A DNA stretch of 64,000 bases from Tolypothrix sp. PCC 7910 (GCF_011769525.1 NZ_CP050440.1:3969501-4033500); one strand, 5' to 3'. Positions 9,164 through 19,193 are shown, numbered from the stretch's first letter. Notes: generated by a model not told the origin, from the letters alone. Translations and numbers: made by a program.

Positions 9164-10123
9164 CTAATTCTTCACCTCTTCCTCATCCTTGAGTTGCTCA
9201 AAGGTACCCCAAGAAAAAGACGTATTTTGCTCAATAAAATTCTTGGCAGCATTGATGAGGTAATCATAATAGGTACGAGCCACAATCGATAGCTGTTTAC
9301 CAGAAGGGTAAACTATGTACCAAGTGCGCTTAATAGGAAAGTGCTGTACATCCAAAATACTGAACTCCGAATAATCGGAAGTTAATGTATGACGAGATAA
9401 TACAGAAATTCCTAAACCACCTGCGATCGCTTGTTTAATCGCCTCATTGCTACCCAATTCTAATTTAACTTTCACTGTTAATTCATGCTGATCAAACAGA
9501 CTCTGCACAGCACGACGAGTTCCTGAACCCGGTTCTCGCATAATGAAAGCTTCTTGCGCTAGGCGTTCGATGGGAATATTTTTCTCTTTTGCTAATGGAT
9601 GATTAACTGGAGCAAAGACAACCAAAGGATTATCTAAAAATGGTTGGCAATTTACATCAATATTTTCTGGGACTTGGCTCATAATATACAAGTCATCCAG
9701 ATTATTAATCATTCGCTCCAAAATCCGCTCATGATTTGTTACTTGCAGTGAGATATCTATGCCCGGATAAAGTTGGCAAAAAGGCCCCAATAAACGCGGT
9801 ATAAAATATTTTGCAGTTGTAATTACTGCTAATTTTAATTGACCTTGCTTTAGCCCTTTTAAGTCTGCTACTTTCATTTCAAATTGGGCTATAGTTTCAA
9901 AAATCTGCCGACAAGTAGCAAACAATTCTCGTCCTGCTTCAGTCAAATATAGGCGCTTACCAACCTGCTCAAATAAAGGCAATCCGACCGATTTTGTTAG
10001 TTGTTTGATCTGCATAGAAACGGTAGGCTGGGTGAGGAACAATTCCTCAGCAGCACGAGTAAAACTACCGTGTCGTGCTGCCGCCTCGAACACCTTCAAC
10101 TGGTGCAGCGTCGCTTGGTTCAA
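9164..10123 (-). CDS. LysR-type regulator of inorganic-carbon genes (RbcR/CmpR-like)
   Basis: 319 aa. An N-terminal winged HTH (LKVFEAAARHGSFTRAAEEL, then TQPTVSMQIKQL) is followed by a LysR substrate-binding domain. The start is TTG, supported by a GAGGAG Shine-Dalgarno eight bases upstream and by the family start NQATLHQL. Relatives in cyanobacteria (RbcR, CmpR, NdhR/CcmR) control Rubisco, bicarbonate transport or NDH-1 CO2-uptake genes using 2-phosphoglycolate, 2-oxoglutarate or RuBP as signals. Its position just downstream of ccmO, in the same orientation as the ccm genes, supports such a role. Which paralogue it is cannot be settled from sequence alone. Confidence 0.85.
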   Translation of the reverse strand: MNQATLHQLKVFEAAARHGSFTRAAEELFLTQPTVSMQIKQLTKSVGLPLFEQVGKRLYLTEAGRELFATCRQIFETIAQFEMKVADLKGLKQGQLKLAVITTAKYFIPRLLGPFCQLYPGIDISLQVTNHERILERMINNLDDLYIMSQVPENIDVNCQPFLDNPLVVFAPVNHPLAKEKNIPIERLAQEAFIMREPGSGTRRAVQSLFDQHELTVKVKLELGSNEAIKQAIAGGLGISVLSRHTLTSDYSEFSILDVQHFPIKRTWYIVYPSGKQLSIVARTYYDYLINAAKNFIEQNTSFSWGTFEQLKDEEEVKN

Positions 10124-10407
10124 GGGTGATTCTCCTCTAATAGCGATACATAGATATTAATCTAGTATCACTGAACACTTGCATTAGCGATAGCATTGAT
10201 CATACAAAAATTATGATTCATAAGTATAGAGATTGCTCTATGAATTCTATTACGAGATAGATCTTTTCCTATTGGAGTGAAACAGTTATTATCAAAACAA
10301 CAAAGCAAAGCGTAAGATGCCTTCCAGCTCAAGATGAATGCTGAATACTGAATCCTGAATTTGGATCGCCTACAATCCATAATTCCTAATTCATCATTCA
10401 CCATTCA
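10124..10407. other. LysR/ccmO spacer, no gene called
   Basis: 284 bp. The 78-codon minus-strand frame here is built partly from intergenic repeat text (TGAATGCTGAATACTGAATCC, with TCATCATTCACCATTCATC at its start) and has no family resemblance, so I do not call it. The LysR promoter should lie here. Confidence 0.4.
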
Positions 10408-11202
10408 TCATTCTTCTAAAACTTTGACGGGTAACTGAGCTAAATCTGGCAATTGAAGGCGTTCAATTTCGGCAACCTGCTCTTTAATATTAATTGGCAA
10501 ATTAATTGGTTGGCGTTGTTCTATCCAGCAACTTGCTAATGGTAATGTCTGCTCTAATTCATCTAACGGACGAGGAATCACCATAACTGCATTCAATTCC
10601 CCGATGCGTTCTGCCTCATACATTCCTGCTTCTACTGCTACTGCAACATTGGCTACAGAACCACGAATAATAGCTGTACACAAACCTGCACCAATTTTTT
10701 CATAGGCTGCCAAATGTACATCAGCTGATTTCAGCATGGCATCGCAAGCTCCTACCATCGCGGGAAATCCTCGCGTTTCCACCAAACCCACGGCTTGGTT
10801 ACTCAAACGACTGTAATTTCCATCCTCCATGATTTTACTGAGCTTGGAGGTAATGGGCAGTACTATTTCTAAATTAGGGTAAGGACGGGGAATCACCAAG
10901 CTGGAAACCAATTGACCAAACTGTTCCGCCGTTTGGATACCAGCTTCTACAGCCAAACGTACATCGGCAATCCCGCCTCGGACAATTGCCGTACAATGAC
11001 CACCACCAATTTTTTCGTAACCAACTAAATGAACCCCTGCTGATTTCAGCATCATATCCGCTGTTCCCACGATCGCAGGAAAACTCAGCGTAGATACCAT
11101 ACCCAAAGCAGTATCCTTGAGGCTATCTCGACGACTGGTGTCTTTAACAGTGCTAAGAGCTTTTTGGTTAGATGTTTCCATGTGAAGTCTCCGGATACTC
11201 AC
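10408..11202 (-). CDS. ccmO: Carboxysome shell protein CcmO (tandem BMC domains)
   Basis: 264 aa with two bacterial-microcompartment domains in tandem. Each has the BMC pattern: GMVSTLSFPAIVGTADMMLK then GYEKIGGGHCTAIVRG, and GLVETRGFPAMVGACDAMLK then AYEKIGAGLCTAIIRG. CcmO is a tandem-BMC shell protein needed for beta-carboxysome closure. An internal ATG at codon 8 (METSNQK) is an alternative start. It is last in the ccmK-K-L-M-N-O series, 109 bp downstream of ccmN, and is followed by the LysR gene. Confidence 0.93.
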   Translation of the reverse strand: MSIRRLHMETSNQKALSTVKDTSRRDSLKDTALGMVSTLSFPAIVGTADMMLKSAGVHLVGYEKIGGGHCTAIVRGGIADVRLAVEAGIQTAEQFGQLVSSLVIPRPYPNLEIVLPITSKLSKIMEDGNYSRLSNQAVGLVETRGFPAMVGACDAMLKSADVHLAAYEKIGAGLCTAIIRGSVANVAVAVEAGMYEAERIGELNAVMVIPRPLDELEQTLPLASCWIEQRQPINLPINIKEQVAEIERLQLPDLAQLPVKVLEE

Positions 11203-11311
11203 AAAAAGGATAAAGGCTAAAGGCTAAAGGATGAAAATATATAAATATTTAACTCCTGAATTAGCAGGAATTTCATCCTTCATACTTCAGATGACATCTT
11301 ACAATTAACAC

Positions 11312-12115
11312 TTATTGAGACTGCTCGTCTGAGATGGGTTCATTTAGAGATTGCCGATGAGGAAATAATGTAACTAACAGCCTTTGAATACTCCCTGAAC
11401 CATAAATCTGAGTTCCAAAAGTATTAGGTGATTCGGTAGTAGGTGGACTCGATTGCGACTCTTGGCTGATTTCTTGTGAGGCTTCTGCGGCGGCTTCTAG
11501 TTCAGCACTACCCAATGGAGGGTTTTCTTCTAAAGCCGGAGACTCATTTGACAAATTAGTAGCAGGCTGAGTTTCAGAAATAGATTGGTGTTGTAACTCC
11601 AGGTAAAATCCACCAGAGAGAGTAGTTGAGGTAGTAGTAGTTTCCCCTTTACTACCTTGTTCCTTATTTCTTCGCCTCCCAATCAAAGTTTTCTGTTCTC
11701 TCAACCCTTGCGTATTTGTAGAAGCATTACTTGCTGATGGTTCTGGTGTGATCCCACCAATGCGCCGACTACTGTCTCCCAAAATTGAACCAGGCGGAAT
11801 CACTTGTCCTGGTGCAACTGAACAGTTAAACACTGTGGTTGCTGAACCAATACAAGCATTTATTCCGATTTTGCCTTGACCAACCATGAGAAAACCGGCT
11901 CCCAAGTTTGCTCCTGCTTCTATTTCTAGGGTTCCTTCATCAATTTGCAGAATCGACCCCATGCCAATACAGACTCCTGGGCCAATGATGATTTTGCCGT
12001 TAACAGCCGCTTGGAGTATCACCCCTGGTGCAAGTACTGCACTTGGATGAATAGTCACCTCGCCACTAATGTAAGAGTCAAAGTTATTGCTGAGGCGCAG
12101 TGGCGGCACAGACAT
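11312..12115 (-). CDS. ccmN: Carboxysome assembly protein CcmN
   Basis: 267 aa. The N-terminal half is a left-handed beta-helix of hexapeptide repeats (ITIHPSAVLAPGV-like pattern). A long Ser/Thr/Gln-rich linker follows, then a short C-terminal amphipathic helix (IYGSGSIQRLLVTLFPHRQS) that matches the encapsulation peptide known to recruit the shell onto the CcmM-Rubisco core. CcmN binds CcmM through the hexapeptide domain. Position between ccmM and ccmO is canonical. Confidence 0.95.
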   Translation of the reverse strand: MSVPPLRLSNNFDSYISGEVTIHPSAVLAPGVILQAAVNGKIIIGPGVCIGMGSILQIDEGTLEIEAGANLGAGFLMVGQGKIGINACIGSATTVFNCSVAPGQVIPPGSILGDSSRRIGGITPEPSASNASTNTQGLREQKTLIGRRRNKEQGSKGETTTTSTTLSGGFYLELQHQSISETQPATNLSNESPALEENPPLGSAELEAAAEASQEISQESQSSPPTTESPNTFGTQIYGSGSIQRLLVTLFPHRQSLNEPISDEQSQ

Positions 12116-12230
12116 GGAAATTGTAACCTCGGAAGCCGGAAAATTAGAAATATGAGAAAGGTCTAAGTGTAAAGGATTAGGATGAAAAATTTTAATTCAT
12201 ACTTCATCCTTTATACTTCATCCTTCCTCT

Positions 12231-13874
12231 CTATGGACGTTGGATAATGCTCTCCAGTACCCGACGCTTAGCTTTGGGGTCAATGCCAATCAGACGCACA
12301 TATTCCCCTGCATATTCAGCGAGGGATGCTTCTATCGCTGCGATCGCTTCTCTTTCAGAATTGGCTTGAATGGGGCCTGTGCTTGTCCAGGAACCAGTGC
12401 GGAAACGTCTTTGGTCTACGTGCTCGATACTAATCTTATAACCAGCACCTAGTAACTGCCGTAACTGGTCTACTACTTCCCCACTTAAACGAGTGCTAGT
12501 TGCTGTAGCTGTGGCTGTAGAAGCAGTGCTGGTAAAAGATTTTTGGCTGCTAGAGGGATTAACCTGACCGTTGGGACGTTGGATAATGCTTTCCAATACC
12601 CGACGCTTGGCTTTGGGGTCAATACCAATTAAACGTACATACTCACCTTGATGGTTACTGATACAATCTTCTAGAGCTGCAATCACTTCATTGGTGGAAG
12701 TAGAGCTAATTGGTTGACAGCTTTGCCAAGAACCTGTACGGAACCGACGCTCATCTACGTGTTCTGTACCTATTTTGTACCCACCTGCTAACAGCTGACG
12801 GATTTGTTCTACTGTTTCTGTACTCAGTCCGCCACCAGAACCGTTACCGTTACTATTGGCTTTATAGCTGCCATTAGAAGAGGTATTGGTAGCTTTAAAG
12901 GTAGAAGGTGCTGAAACCGTGCCATCTGGACGTTGGATAATGGTTTCGAGGACACGTCTTCTGCCATTATCGATGCCAAACAATCGCACATATTCACCAG
13001 CGTGATCTGCCAGACAACCTTCTAATGCTGAGATTGCTTCACCGATGGATCTGGCATTGATTGGCTGACAACTTGTCCAAGAACCAGTGCGGAAACGTCT
13101 TTGGTCTACATGTTCCGTGCCGATTTTGTAACCTTGCTGTAACAAATAGCGTACTTGCTCTATTGTTTCTGCACTCAAACTACCGCTTGCCACTTCACTA
13201 CTCCTTTCTAGCTCTAAAACAGTAATGCCATTACTTGTAGAAGATTTTTTTATTTCATCCCGAATGGGTGTAATACATTTACTATCCGCAACGCACAAAT
13301 ATCCAGCTCGCAGTGCCTGATTAATTCCCACTACATGATGGGTAAATTCCTGATCCTGCGATTGGACATCTGGTAAACGGTCAGCTTGCTGCTGATTAGT
13401 AATGATCGCTCCCGAAGGCACATATTTACCAGGGGGAATTTCTACATCTTGAATCAAAGCGTGCATCATCACGATGCAACCTGCACCCACCCTGGCATTA
13501 AATACCGTAGAGCGAAAGCCTATAAAAGAATTATCCCCAACATAAGCAGGCCCGTGAATTAGGGCCATATGGGTAATGGAAGCATTTTTACCAATCCACA
13601 CCGAGTATTCTTCTTGGTCATCACCAATTACTCGGCCTTGCTCCAACCCATGAATTACTACACCATCTTGAATATTAGTATTTTCACCAATGAAAAAAGG
13701 TGTACCTTCATCCGCTCTAATCGAAGTCCCCGGAGCAACGATTACATTTGCACCTATTCGCACGTCTCCAATCACCTTGGAGAAAGAATGTACAAATGTG
13801 CTTTCATGGATTGTTGGCTCAGCTAAGTTCCTCGACCACGGGGTTGGGGGTGCCACCGTGCTGCTGACTGCCAT
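12231..13874 (-). CDS. ccmM: Carboxysome scaffold CcmM with gamma-carbonic-anhydrase domain and three RbcS-like repeats
   Basis: 547 aa. Residues ~15-200 are a gamma-carbonic anhydrase-like beta-helix. From ~228 onward come three Rubisco small-subunit-like modules of ~90 residues, each with GYKI(G/S)[14 protein letters not shown] and ending RRVLE(T/S)IIQRP, joined by Ser/Thr/Asn-rich linkers. CcmM58-type protein clusters Rubisco inside the beta-carboxysome. A good internal ribosome-binding site precedes GTG codon 228, which would give the short form (separate entry). The three DNA repeats are very similar, a possible site of unequal recombination. Confidence 0.96.
   Translation of the reverse strand: MAVSSTVAPPTPWSRNLAEPTIHESTFVHSFSKVIGDVRIGANVIVAPGTSIRADEGTPFFIGENTNIQDGVVIHGLEQGRVIGDDQEEYSVWIGKNASITHMALIHGPAYVGDNSFIGFRSTVFNARVGAGCIVMMHALIQDVEIPPGKYVPSGAIITNQQQADRLPDVQSQDQEFTHHVVGINQALRAGYLCVADSKCITPIRDEIKKSSTSNGITVLELERSSEVASGSLSAETIEQVRYLLQQGYKIGTEHVDQRRFRTGSWTSCQPINARSIGEAISALEGCLADHAGEYVRLFGIDNGRRRVLETIIQRPDGTVSAPSTFKATNTSSNGSYKANSNGNGSGGGLSTETVEQIRQLLAGGYKIGTEHVDERRFRTGSWQSCQPISSTSTNEVIAALEDCISNHQGEYVRLIGIDPKAKRRVLESIIQRPNGQVNPSSSQKSFTSTASTATATATSTRLSGEVVDQLRQLLGAGYKISIEHVDQRRFRTGSWTSTGPIQANSEREAIAAIEASLAEYAGEYVRLIGIDPKAKRRVLESIIQRP
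13191..13207 (-). promoter_or_regulatory. Internal ribosome-binding site and GTG start for the short CcmM isoform (CcmM35-type)
   Basis: On the minus strand AAAGGAG is followed after seven bases by an in-frame GTG, codon 228 of ccmM (SSE-V-ASGSL). Translation from here would give 320 aa made of the three RbcS-like modules only, the size of the ~35-kDa form known from Synechococcus elongatus. The site is read directly; use in this organism is inferred. Confidence 0.75.
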
Positions 13875-13892
13875 TGCGAGATTCCTCCTAAA

Positions 13893-14037
13893 ATTGTCAA
13901 CTGTCAGTTGTCAGTTGTCCTTTGTTATTTCTCCTTTGTCATTTGTGTCTTGCCATTTGTCCTTTGTCATATTTTTTGGGACTAATGAACAGTAACTAAT
14001 GACTAATGACCAATAACTAATGACCAATGACTAATGA
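13893..14037. repeat. Heptamer-type tandem repeats between ccmM and ccmL
   Basis: Degenerate direct repeats of TGTCAGT/CTTTGTC and of TAATGAC/CAATGAC fill the 163-bp spacer. They interrupt an otherwise tightly spaced ccm cluster and may separate transcription or mRNA stability of ccmKKL from ccmMNO. Confidence 0.55.
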
Positions 14038-14340
14038 CTAACGGTATTGGTCTTTTTTGCTGTAAATGAGACGATCTTCAACATGAATAGTATCAATTAT
14101 CGCCACTACTGCCGCATCTAACGGACGATTTTCGTTGCCAGGAACTTGACGAGCTGCACTACCACGACTGAAAAGTACCCATTCGTCTACTCCTGCGCCA
14201 ACAATATCCGCTGCTACCTCGTATTTTTGCAGGAGGTTTCCTTCTTCATCTACTAATTGCAACAACAGTAGTTTCACACCTCTAAGACTTGGTTCTTTTT
14301 GCGTGCTAACTACTGTGCCACGAACTTTAGCAATTTGCAT
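14038..14340 (-). CDS. ccmL: Carboxysome vertex protein CcmL
   Basis: 100 aa, full length for the CcmL/EutN pentamer family. It starts MQIAKVRGTVVSTQKEPSL and contains the conserved DIVGAGVDEWVLFSRGSAAR. CcmL pentamers cap the vertices of the icosahedral shell. It lies six bases after the stop of the upstream ccmK, implying a shared transcript. Confidence 0.96.
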   Translation of the reverse strand: MQIAKVRGTVVSTQKEPSLRGVKLLLLQLVDEEGNLLQKYEVAADIVGAGVDEWVLFSRGSAARQVPGNENRPLDAAVVAIIDTIHVEDRLIYSKKDQYR

Positions 14341-14346
14341 TACAAA

Positions 14347-14691
14347 TTATGGTCTTCTGCCGAAAGGACGAATGGCGTTGACATTTTCCCGGAACTGCTC
14401 TACATCTTCTGTATAACGAATTGGCAGGACATACTCCAAGTTTTCGTGAGGACGAGCAATGATATGGGTAGACAGCACTTGTCCGCCGTTAACTCGCTTC
14501 ACAGATTCTACGCCAGCAGCAACTGAGGCTTGAACTTCCGATACATCTCCCCGAACAATGACTGTAACGCGACCACTACCAATTTTTTCGTAGCCTACTA
14601 AGGTAACGCGAGCTGCTTTCACCATCGCATCTGCAGCTTCTACTACTGCGGGAAAGCCTAGCGTTTCTACCATTCCTACTGCAATTGACAT
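14347..14691 (-). CDS. ccmK: Carboxysome shell protein CcmK (114 aa)
   Basis: Single BMC domain: [38 protein letters not shown] and [20 protein letters not shown]-terminal tail ([12 protein letters not shown]) makes it 12 residues longer than its neighbour. Hexamers form shell facets with a central pore (KIGSGR). The gene is second in the cluster, 90 bp after the first ccmK and 6 bp before ccmL. Confidence 0.95.
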   Translation of the reverse strand: MSIAVGMVETLGFPAVVEAADAMVKAARVTLVGYEKIGSGRVTVIVRGDVSEVQASVAAGVESVKRVNGGQVLSTHIIARPHENLEYVLPIRYTEDVEQFRENVNAIRPFGRRP

Positions 14692-14781
14692 TAGTTTTAA
14701 TCCTTAATGAAAGTTTTTAACTCTGGACAACAAAAGCACTCAAGAAGGCAACCCCGTTAATGATGATTTTTTAATGGGTTT

Positions 14782-15090
14782 TTAAGTGCGGAACTGTTCT
14801 ACAGCTTCGGTATACCGAATTGGTAATACATATTCGAGGTTTTCATGAGGACGGGCAATGATGTGAGTTGATACTACTTCCCCACCATTCACTCTTCTGG
14901 CTGCTTCTACCCCAGCGGCAACCGAGGCTTGCACTTCCGATACGTCTCCCCGCACAATTACAGTGACTCGTGCGCTACCAATTTTTTCATATCCTACTAA
15001 TGTTACACGGGCAGCCTTCACCATCGCATCAGCAGCTTCTACTACTGCGGGAAAGCCTTTAGTCTCAATCATTCCAACTGCAATTGGCAT
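14782..15090 (-). CDS. ccmK: Carboxysome shell protein CcmK (102 aa)
   Basis: Single BMC domain nearly identical to the neighbouring ccmK but starting [20 protein letters not shown], with pore motif KIGSAR instead of KIGSGR and no C-terminal tail. First gene of the ccm cluster, so its upstream region should carry the main ccm promoter. The pore Ala/Gly difference between the two paralogues may matter for facet mixing (inference). Confidence 0.95.
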   Translation of the reverse strand: MPIAVGMIETKGFPAVVEAADAMVKAARVTLVGYEKIGSARVTVIVRGDVSEVQASVAAGVEAARRVNGGEVVSTHIIARPHENLEYVLPIRYTEAVEQFRT

Positions 15091-15681
15091 CGCAGAACTC
15101 CTACAAAATTAATCCAATCAGTACTGAACTTTGAAATTTTTGACGGGGAAGCTCATCTTGAGCTAAGAAAACACTTCCAAAATAAGCATAGGAAAGCTTG
15201 GCGTTCCTGGCAATATAAATCACTATAATAGTTTATAATAAAATAGTTTAAAAAAACTTAACAAAAATTAATGCTGTCATTTGGTTAATGAAATTTCACG
15301 GATTGCTAGAGCGGTCAATTAAGCTTTATAATTTTTTAATTACATTTGTCAAACTTCTATTAATAAAGTTTTTAATTTCTTCTCAAGAGAGTTGACAGGA
15401 GCCTAGATCCTTTAGCTGAGACAGCTTTCATGGATTTATCTATATGTTTCCAACTAGAATATAAAAAGCAGATAAGTTTTACTAATAATATATATAAATT
15501 GAAAATGTAAAAGTAAAAATTCCCATACTACAATTCAACTGTAGTTTAGGAATTAAATATTTTTTATCTGTTATATTCACTTTTCCTCTCGATCTAATGT
15601 CAAGCTAATTAGAGAAAATATATTTAATAAAAGTCGTTTTAAAACAAGGCATTCCATACTGAGTCGTCAAAGGAAATTTAA
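15091..15681. promoter_or_regulatory. Divergent control region between the ccm cluster and the ndhF-ndhD-chpX operon
   Basis: 591 bp, AT-rich, without an ORF. It must hold promoters for both carbon gene sets. Visible signals: TATAAT at 15224-15229 and an inverted repeat ACTACA-N7-TGTAGT at 15527-15545, 137 bp before ndhF. LysR-type regulators use interrupted palindromes of this sort, and a LysR gene lies at the far end of the cluster, but the match is not diagnostic. Confidence 0.4.
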
Positions 15682-17538
15682 ATGGATCATTTTCTCTACA
15701 TCACAAGTTGGTTTGTGCCTTTTTATGGTTTAATAGGTGCTATTTTGGCTTTGCCTTGGTGCATGGGAATTATTCGCCGAACAGGGCCAAGACCAGCAGC
15801 ATACTTCAACTTGTTGACGACCATTGCCGCATTCATCCATAGCCTGTTGATATTTCAAAACATCTGGGATAAAGAGCCAGAAACTGTACTGATTAACTGG
15901 TTTAAAGTCGCAGATTTGGATTTATCCTTTGCCTTAGACATTTCACCCGTCAGTGTTGGGGCAACGGTTTTAATTACTGGGTTAAGTTTTCTAGCACAAA
16001 CTTACGCCCTAGGCTATATGGAAAAAGACTGGGCATTGGCACGGTTTTTTGGACTGATCGGATTTTTTGAGGCGGCGCTGAGTGGTTTAGCTATTAGTGA
16101 TTCTCTATTTCTCAGCTATGCCCTGTTGGAAGTGCTAACGCTTTCCACCTATTTATTGGTGGGATTTTGGTATGCACAACCCTTGGTTGTAACGGCAGCG
16201 CGGGATGCATTTTGGACAAAACGGGTCGGAGACTTGTTACTGCTGATGGGGGTAGTGACCCTTTCTTACCTAGCAGGTAGTTTGAACTTTTCTGATTTAT
16301 CTGAATGGGCACAAACAGCTAGCTTAGATCCAGTCACTTCTGCGTTACTAGGACTAGCTTTAATTGCTGGGCCTGCTGGTAAATGCGCTCAATTCCCCCT
16401 CCATCTGTGGTTAGACGAAGCGATGGAAGGGCCGAACCCTGCTTCTATACTGCGGAACTCATTGGTGGTAGCAGGTGGTGCTTATGTGCTATATAAAATG
16501 CAGCCTTTGTTGGCCCTGTCTCCAGTGGCTTTAAATGCCTTGGTAATTATGGGTACGGTGACAGCAATTGGTGCAACATTAGTGTCCTTAGCGCAAATTG
16601 ATATTAAGCGGGCACTATCTCATTCCACTAGTGCATACATGGGCTTGGTATTTTTGGCAATGGGTTTACAGCAAGGGGGTGTAGCCTTGATGTTGCTGTT
16701 AACTCATGCGATCGCTAAAGCTCTATTATTCATGAGTTCGGGTTCCATTATCTCTACTACCCACACCCAAAACCTTACAGAAATGGGCGGTTTGTGGTCG
16801 CGCATGCCAGCTACAACCACTGCCTTTGTTGTTGGTTCAGCGGGCATGGTCACACTGCTACCACTAGGCAGCTTTTGGGCAATGCTGGCTTGGGCTGATG
16901 GTTTTGTGAATATTAGCCCTTGGGTAATTGGTGTATTGGTGATAGTCAATGGCTTGACAGCACTCAATTTAACCCGAGTCTTTAGGTATATTTTCTGGGG
17001 TACACCACAACAAAAAACCCGTCGTGCGCCAGAAGTTGGTTGGCAAATGGCCTTCCCAATGGTGACCTTGACAATCTTTACTCTGTTATTACCCGTAATG
17101 CTACAGCAATGGTACTTACTTCCTAGTTGGGAAAGTATTAACTGGTATGTAGTAGCGATATTAGTTTCCTCAACCTTAATAGGGGTAGCAATCGGCTCGG
17201 TAATGTATCTAGACAAAGCATGGTCAAGGTCAAGAATCCTAGCATGGAGATTTATCCAAGACTTGTTAGGTTATGACTTCTACATCGACCAAGTGTATAA
17301 AGTCACAGTAGTCAGTGCCGTAGCCATCCTATCAAAAATTTCCGCATGGAGCGATCGCTATTTGATTGATGGCTTAGTTAACTTGGTTGGTTTTGCCGCC
17401 ATTCTCAGCGGGCAAGGTTTAAAATACAGCATTTCTGGACAATCCCAAGGTTATATGCTGACTATCCTCTTCGTCGTCAGCGTCCTGGGCTTTTTCATTA
17501 GCTGGTCATTAGGGCTACTGGATAAGTTGCCTTTTTAG
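15682..17538 (+). CDS. ndhF4: NDH-1 subunit NdhF of the CO2-uptake type (NdhF3/F4 class, probably NdhF4)
   Basis: 618 aa, many transmembrane helices. Landmarks of the CO2-uptake NdhF class are FWTKRVGDLLLLMG and LHLWLDEAMEGPNPASIL. The protein is a proton-pumping antiporter-like subunit of the thylakoid NDH-1MS complex, which couples ferredoxin-driven cycling to hydration of CO2. A CO2-hydration-protein gene follows, as in all such operons. I favour the constitutive F4/D4/ChpX set because of its ccm-adjacent location and the short ChpX-like third gene; the F3 assignment is not excluded. Confidence 0.85.
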   Translation: MDHFLYITSWFVPFYGLIGAILALPWCMGIIRRTGPRPAAYFNLLTTIAAFIHSLLIFQNIWDKEPETVLINWFKVADLDLSFALDISPVSVGATVLITGLSFLAQTYALGYMEKDWALARFFGLIGFFEAALSGLAISDSLFLSYALLEVLTLSTYLLVGFWYAQPLVVTAARDAFWTKRVGDLLLLMGVVTLSYLAGSLNFSDLSEWAQTASLDPVTSALLGLALIAGPAGKCAQFPLHLWLDEAMEGPNPASILRNSLVVAGGAYVLYKMQPLLALSPVALNALVIMGTVTAIGATLVSLAQIDIKRALSHSTSAYMGLVFLAMGLQQGGVALMLLLTHAIAKALLFMSSGSIISTTHTQNLTEMGGLWSRMPATTTAFVVGSAGMVTLLPLGSFWAMLAWADGFVNISPWVIGVLVIVNGLTALNLTRVFRYIFWGTPQQKTRRAPEVGWQMAFPMVTLTIFTLLLPVMLQQWYLLPSWESINWYVVAILVSSTLIGVAIGSVMYLDKAWSRSRILAWRFIQDLLGYDFYIDQVYKVTVVSAVAILSKISAWSDRYLIDGLVNLVGFAAILSGQGLKYSISGQSQGYMLTILFVVSVLGFFISWSLGLLDKLPF

Positions 17539-17637
17539 TCATTTGTCATGGGTCATTTGTCAATAGGCAATAATCATTTATCGCCTCTGCTTCTTCCTCT
17601 GTGCCCTATTTCCTCATATCCTTAACTAGTTCTGTGT

Positions 17638-19137
17638 ATGCTGAGTGCGTTGATTTTAGTGCCATTAATTGGTGCTGTTGTAATTAGCTTATGGCCCCCG
17701 GGAATAAATGGTAAAAACTCCCGTGGCATAGCTTTGGTAGTTGCCAGTATCGCCTTTGTGTGGTCGATAATTTTAGCAATTCAATTTAATCCTGGAGAAA
17801 TTAGTCAACAGTTTGTAGAATTCTTACCTTGGGTAGATGCCTTAGGTTTAAATTATAATTTAGGGGTAGATGGCTTATCTCTGCCTTTGCTAGTTTTGAA
17901 CGGCTTGTTGACTTGCATTGCTATCTACAGCAGTGATGAATCTCTGCAACGTCCGAGATTGTACTACTCTTTAATACTGCTGCTAAGTGCTGGGGTAACT
18001 GGCGCTTTTATTGCCCAGGATTTACTGCTATTTTTCCTGTTTTATGAAGTTGAACTCATACCCCTATATCTTTTGATTGCAATTTGGGGTGGTGAAAAAC
18101 GGGGTTATGCAGCTACCAAATTCCTAATATATACTGCTCTTTCTGGGATTTTGATTTTAGCCAGCTTCTTAGGCATGGTATGGCTAAGTGGTGCACCCAC
18201 CTTTGCTCTCGGCTCTTTGAATGCCACAACCATACCATTAGCAACGCAACTTTTGTTACTAGCCGGAATTTTAGTTGGTTTTGGTATTAAGATTCCGCTA
18301 GTTCCTTTCCATACATGGTTGCCAGATGCTCACGTGGAAGCTTCCACACCAATTTCTGTGCTATTGGCTGGGGTACTTTTGAAATTAGGGACTTATGGCT
18401 TACTGCGCTTTGGTATGAACTTATTGCCAGAAGCGTGGGCTTATTTAGCTCCTTGGTTAGCGAGTTGGGCTGTAGTCAGTGTACTTTATGGTGCATCTTG
18501 TGCGATCGCCCAAAAAGATATGAAAAAAATGGTGGCATATAGTTCCATTGGACACATGGGCTATATTCTGTTAGGGGCGGCAGCAGCTACGCAGTTAAGC
18601 ATTTTAGGCACTGTTATGCAGATGATTAGCCACGGCTTGATTTCTGCACTCCTGTTTTTGCTGGTAGGAATCGTGTATAAAAAAGCTGGTAGCCGCAACC
18701 TAGATGTAATTCGGGGACTGCTCAATCCAGAACGGGGTATGCCCGTAATTGGTAGCTTAATGGTTTTAGGAGTGATGGCTAGTGCTGGGATACCAGGAAT
18801 GATCGGGTTTATTTCCGAATTTGTCATCTTCCGCGGTAGTTTCCCAGCTTTTCCAGTGCAGACCTTGTTATGTATGATTGGTACAGGTTTAACTGCCGTG
18901 TACTTCTTAATCCTGGTGAATAAAGCCTTTTTTGGACGCTTATCTGAGCAAGTTGTCAATCTACCAAGGGTATATTGGAGCGATCGCCTACCATCGATAG
19001 TATTAGCTGTAGTGATTGTAATTCTCGGTATCCAACCATCTTGGTTAGCGCGCTGGACTGAACCAACAATCACAGCAATGGTGAATACACAAAACACCGT
19101 AGTAACTGTGGCATTGGATCATCAAAGCAAAAATTAA
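17638..19137 (+). CDS. ndhD4: NDH-1 subunit NdhD of the CO2-uptake type (probably NdhD4)
   Basis: 499 aa, a hydrophobic antiporter-like subunit. It shows FYEVELIPLYLLIAIWGG with the conserved membrane Glu, FHTWLPDAHVEA and AYSSIGHMGY. It pairs with NdhF at the distal end of the membrane arm in the CO2-uptake complex. The start ATG is 99 bp after the ndhF stop; the spacer contains degenerate repeats. A hairpin at 19145-19188 follows the stop. Confidence 0.9.
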   Translation: MLSALILVPLIGAVVISLWPPGINGKNSRGIALVVASIAFVWSIILAIQFNPGEISQQFVEFLPWVDALGLNYNLGVDGLSLPLLVLNGLLTCIAIYSSDESLQRPRLYYSLILLLSAGVTGAFIAQDLLLFFLFYEVELIPLYLLIAIWGGEKRGYAATKFLIYTALSGILILASFLGMVWLSGAPTFALGSLNATTIPLATQLLLLAGILVGFGIKIPLVPFHTWLPDAHVEASTPISVLLAGVLLKLGTYGLLRFGMNLLPEAWAYLAPWLASWAVVSVLYGASCAIAQKDMKKMVAYSSIGHMGYILLGAAAATQLSILGTVMQMISHGLISALLFLLVGIVYKKAGSRNLDVIRGLLNPERGMPVIGSLMVLGVMASAGIPGMIGFISEFVIFRGSFPAFPVQTLLCMIGTGLTAVYFLILVNKAFFGRLSEQVVNLPRVYWSDRLPSIVLAVVIVILGIQPSWLARWTEPTITAMVNTQNTVVTVALDHQSKN

Positions 19138-19144
19138 AATAAAA

Positions 19145-19188
19145 GATTGAGTTTGTAGTTTTGCATCATCCTGACGACAAACTCAATC
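19145..19188 (+). terminator. Hairpin between ndhD4 and chpX
   Basis: GATTGAGTTTGT and ACAAACTCAATC form a perfect 12-bp stem with a 20-base loop, eight bases after the ndhD stop. No long T-run follows, so it may be an mRNA-stabilising or attenuating structure rather than a full terminator. Confidence 0.5.
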
Positions 19189-19193
19189 ATCTA

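Noticed and set aside
10168-10404. 78-codon minus-strand frame between LysR and ccmO
   Set aside because: It is made largely of intergenic repeat text, has no ribosome-binding site of note and resembles no family.
12231-13130. Possible recent gene duplication in ccmM
   Set aside because: The three similar ~270-bp blocks are the normal RbcS-like modules of CcmM.
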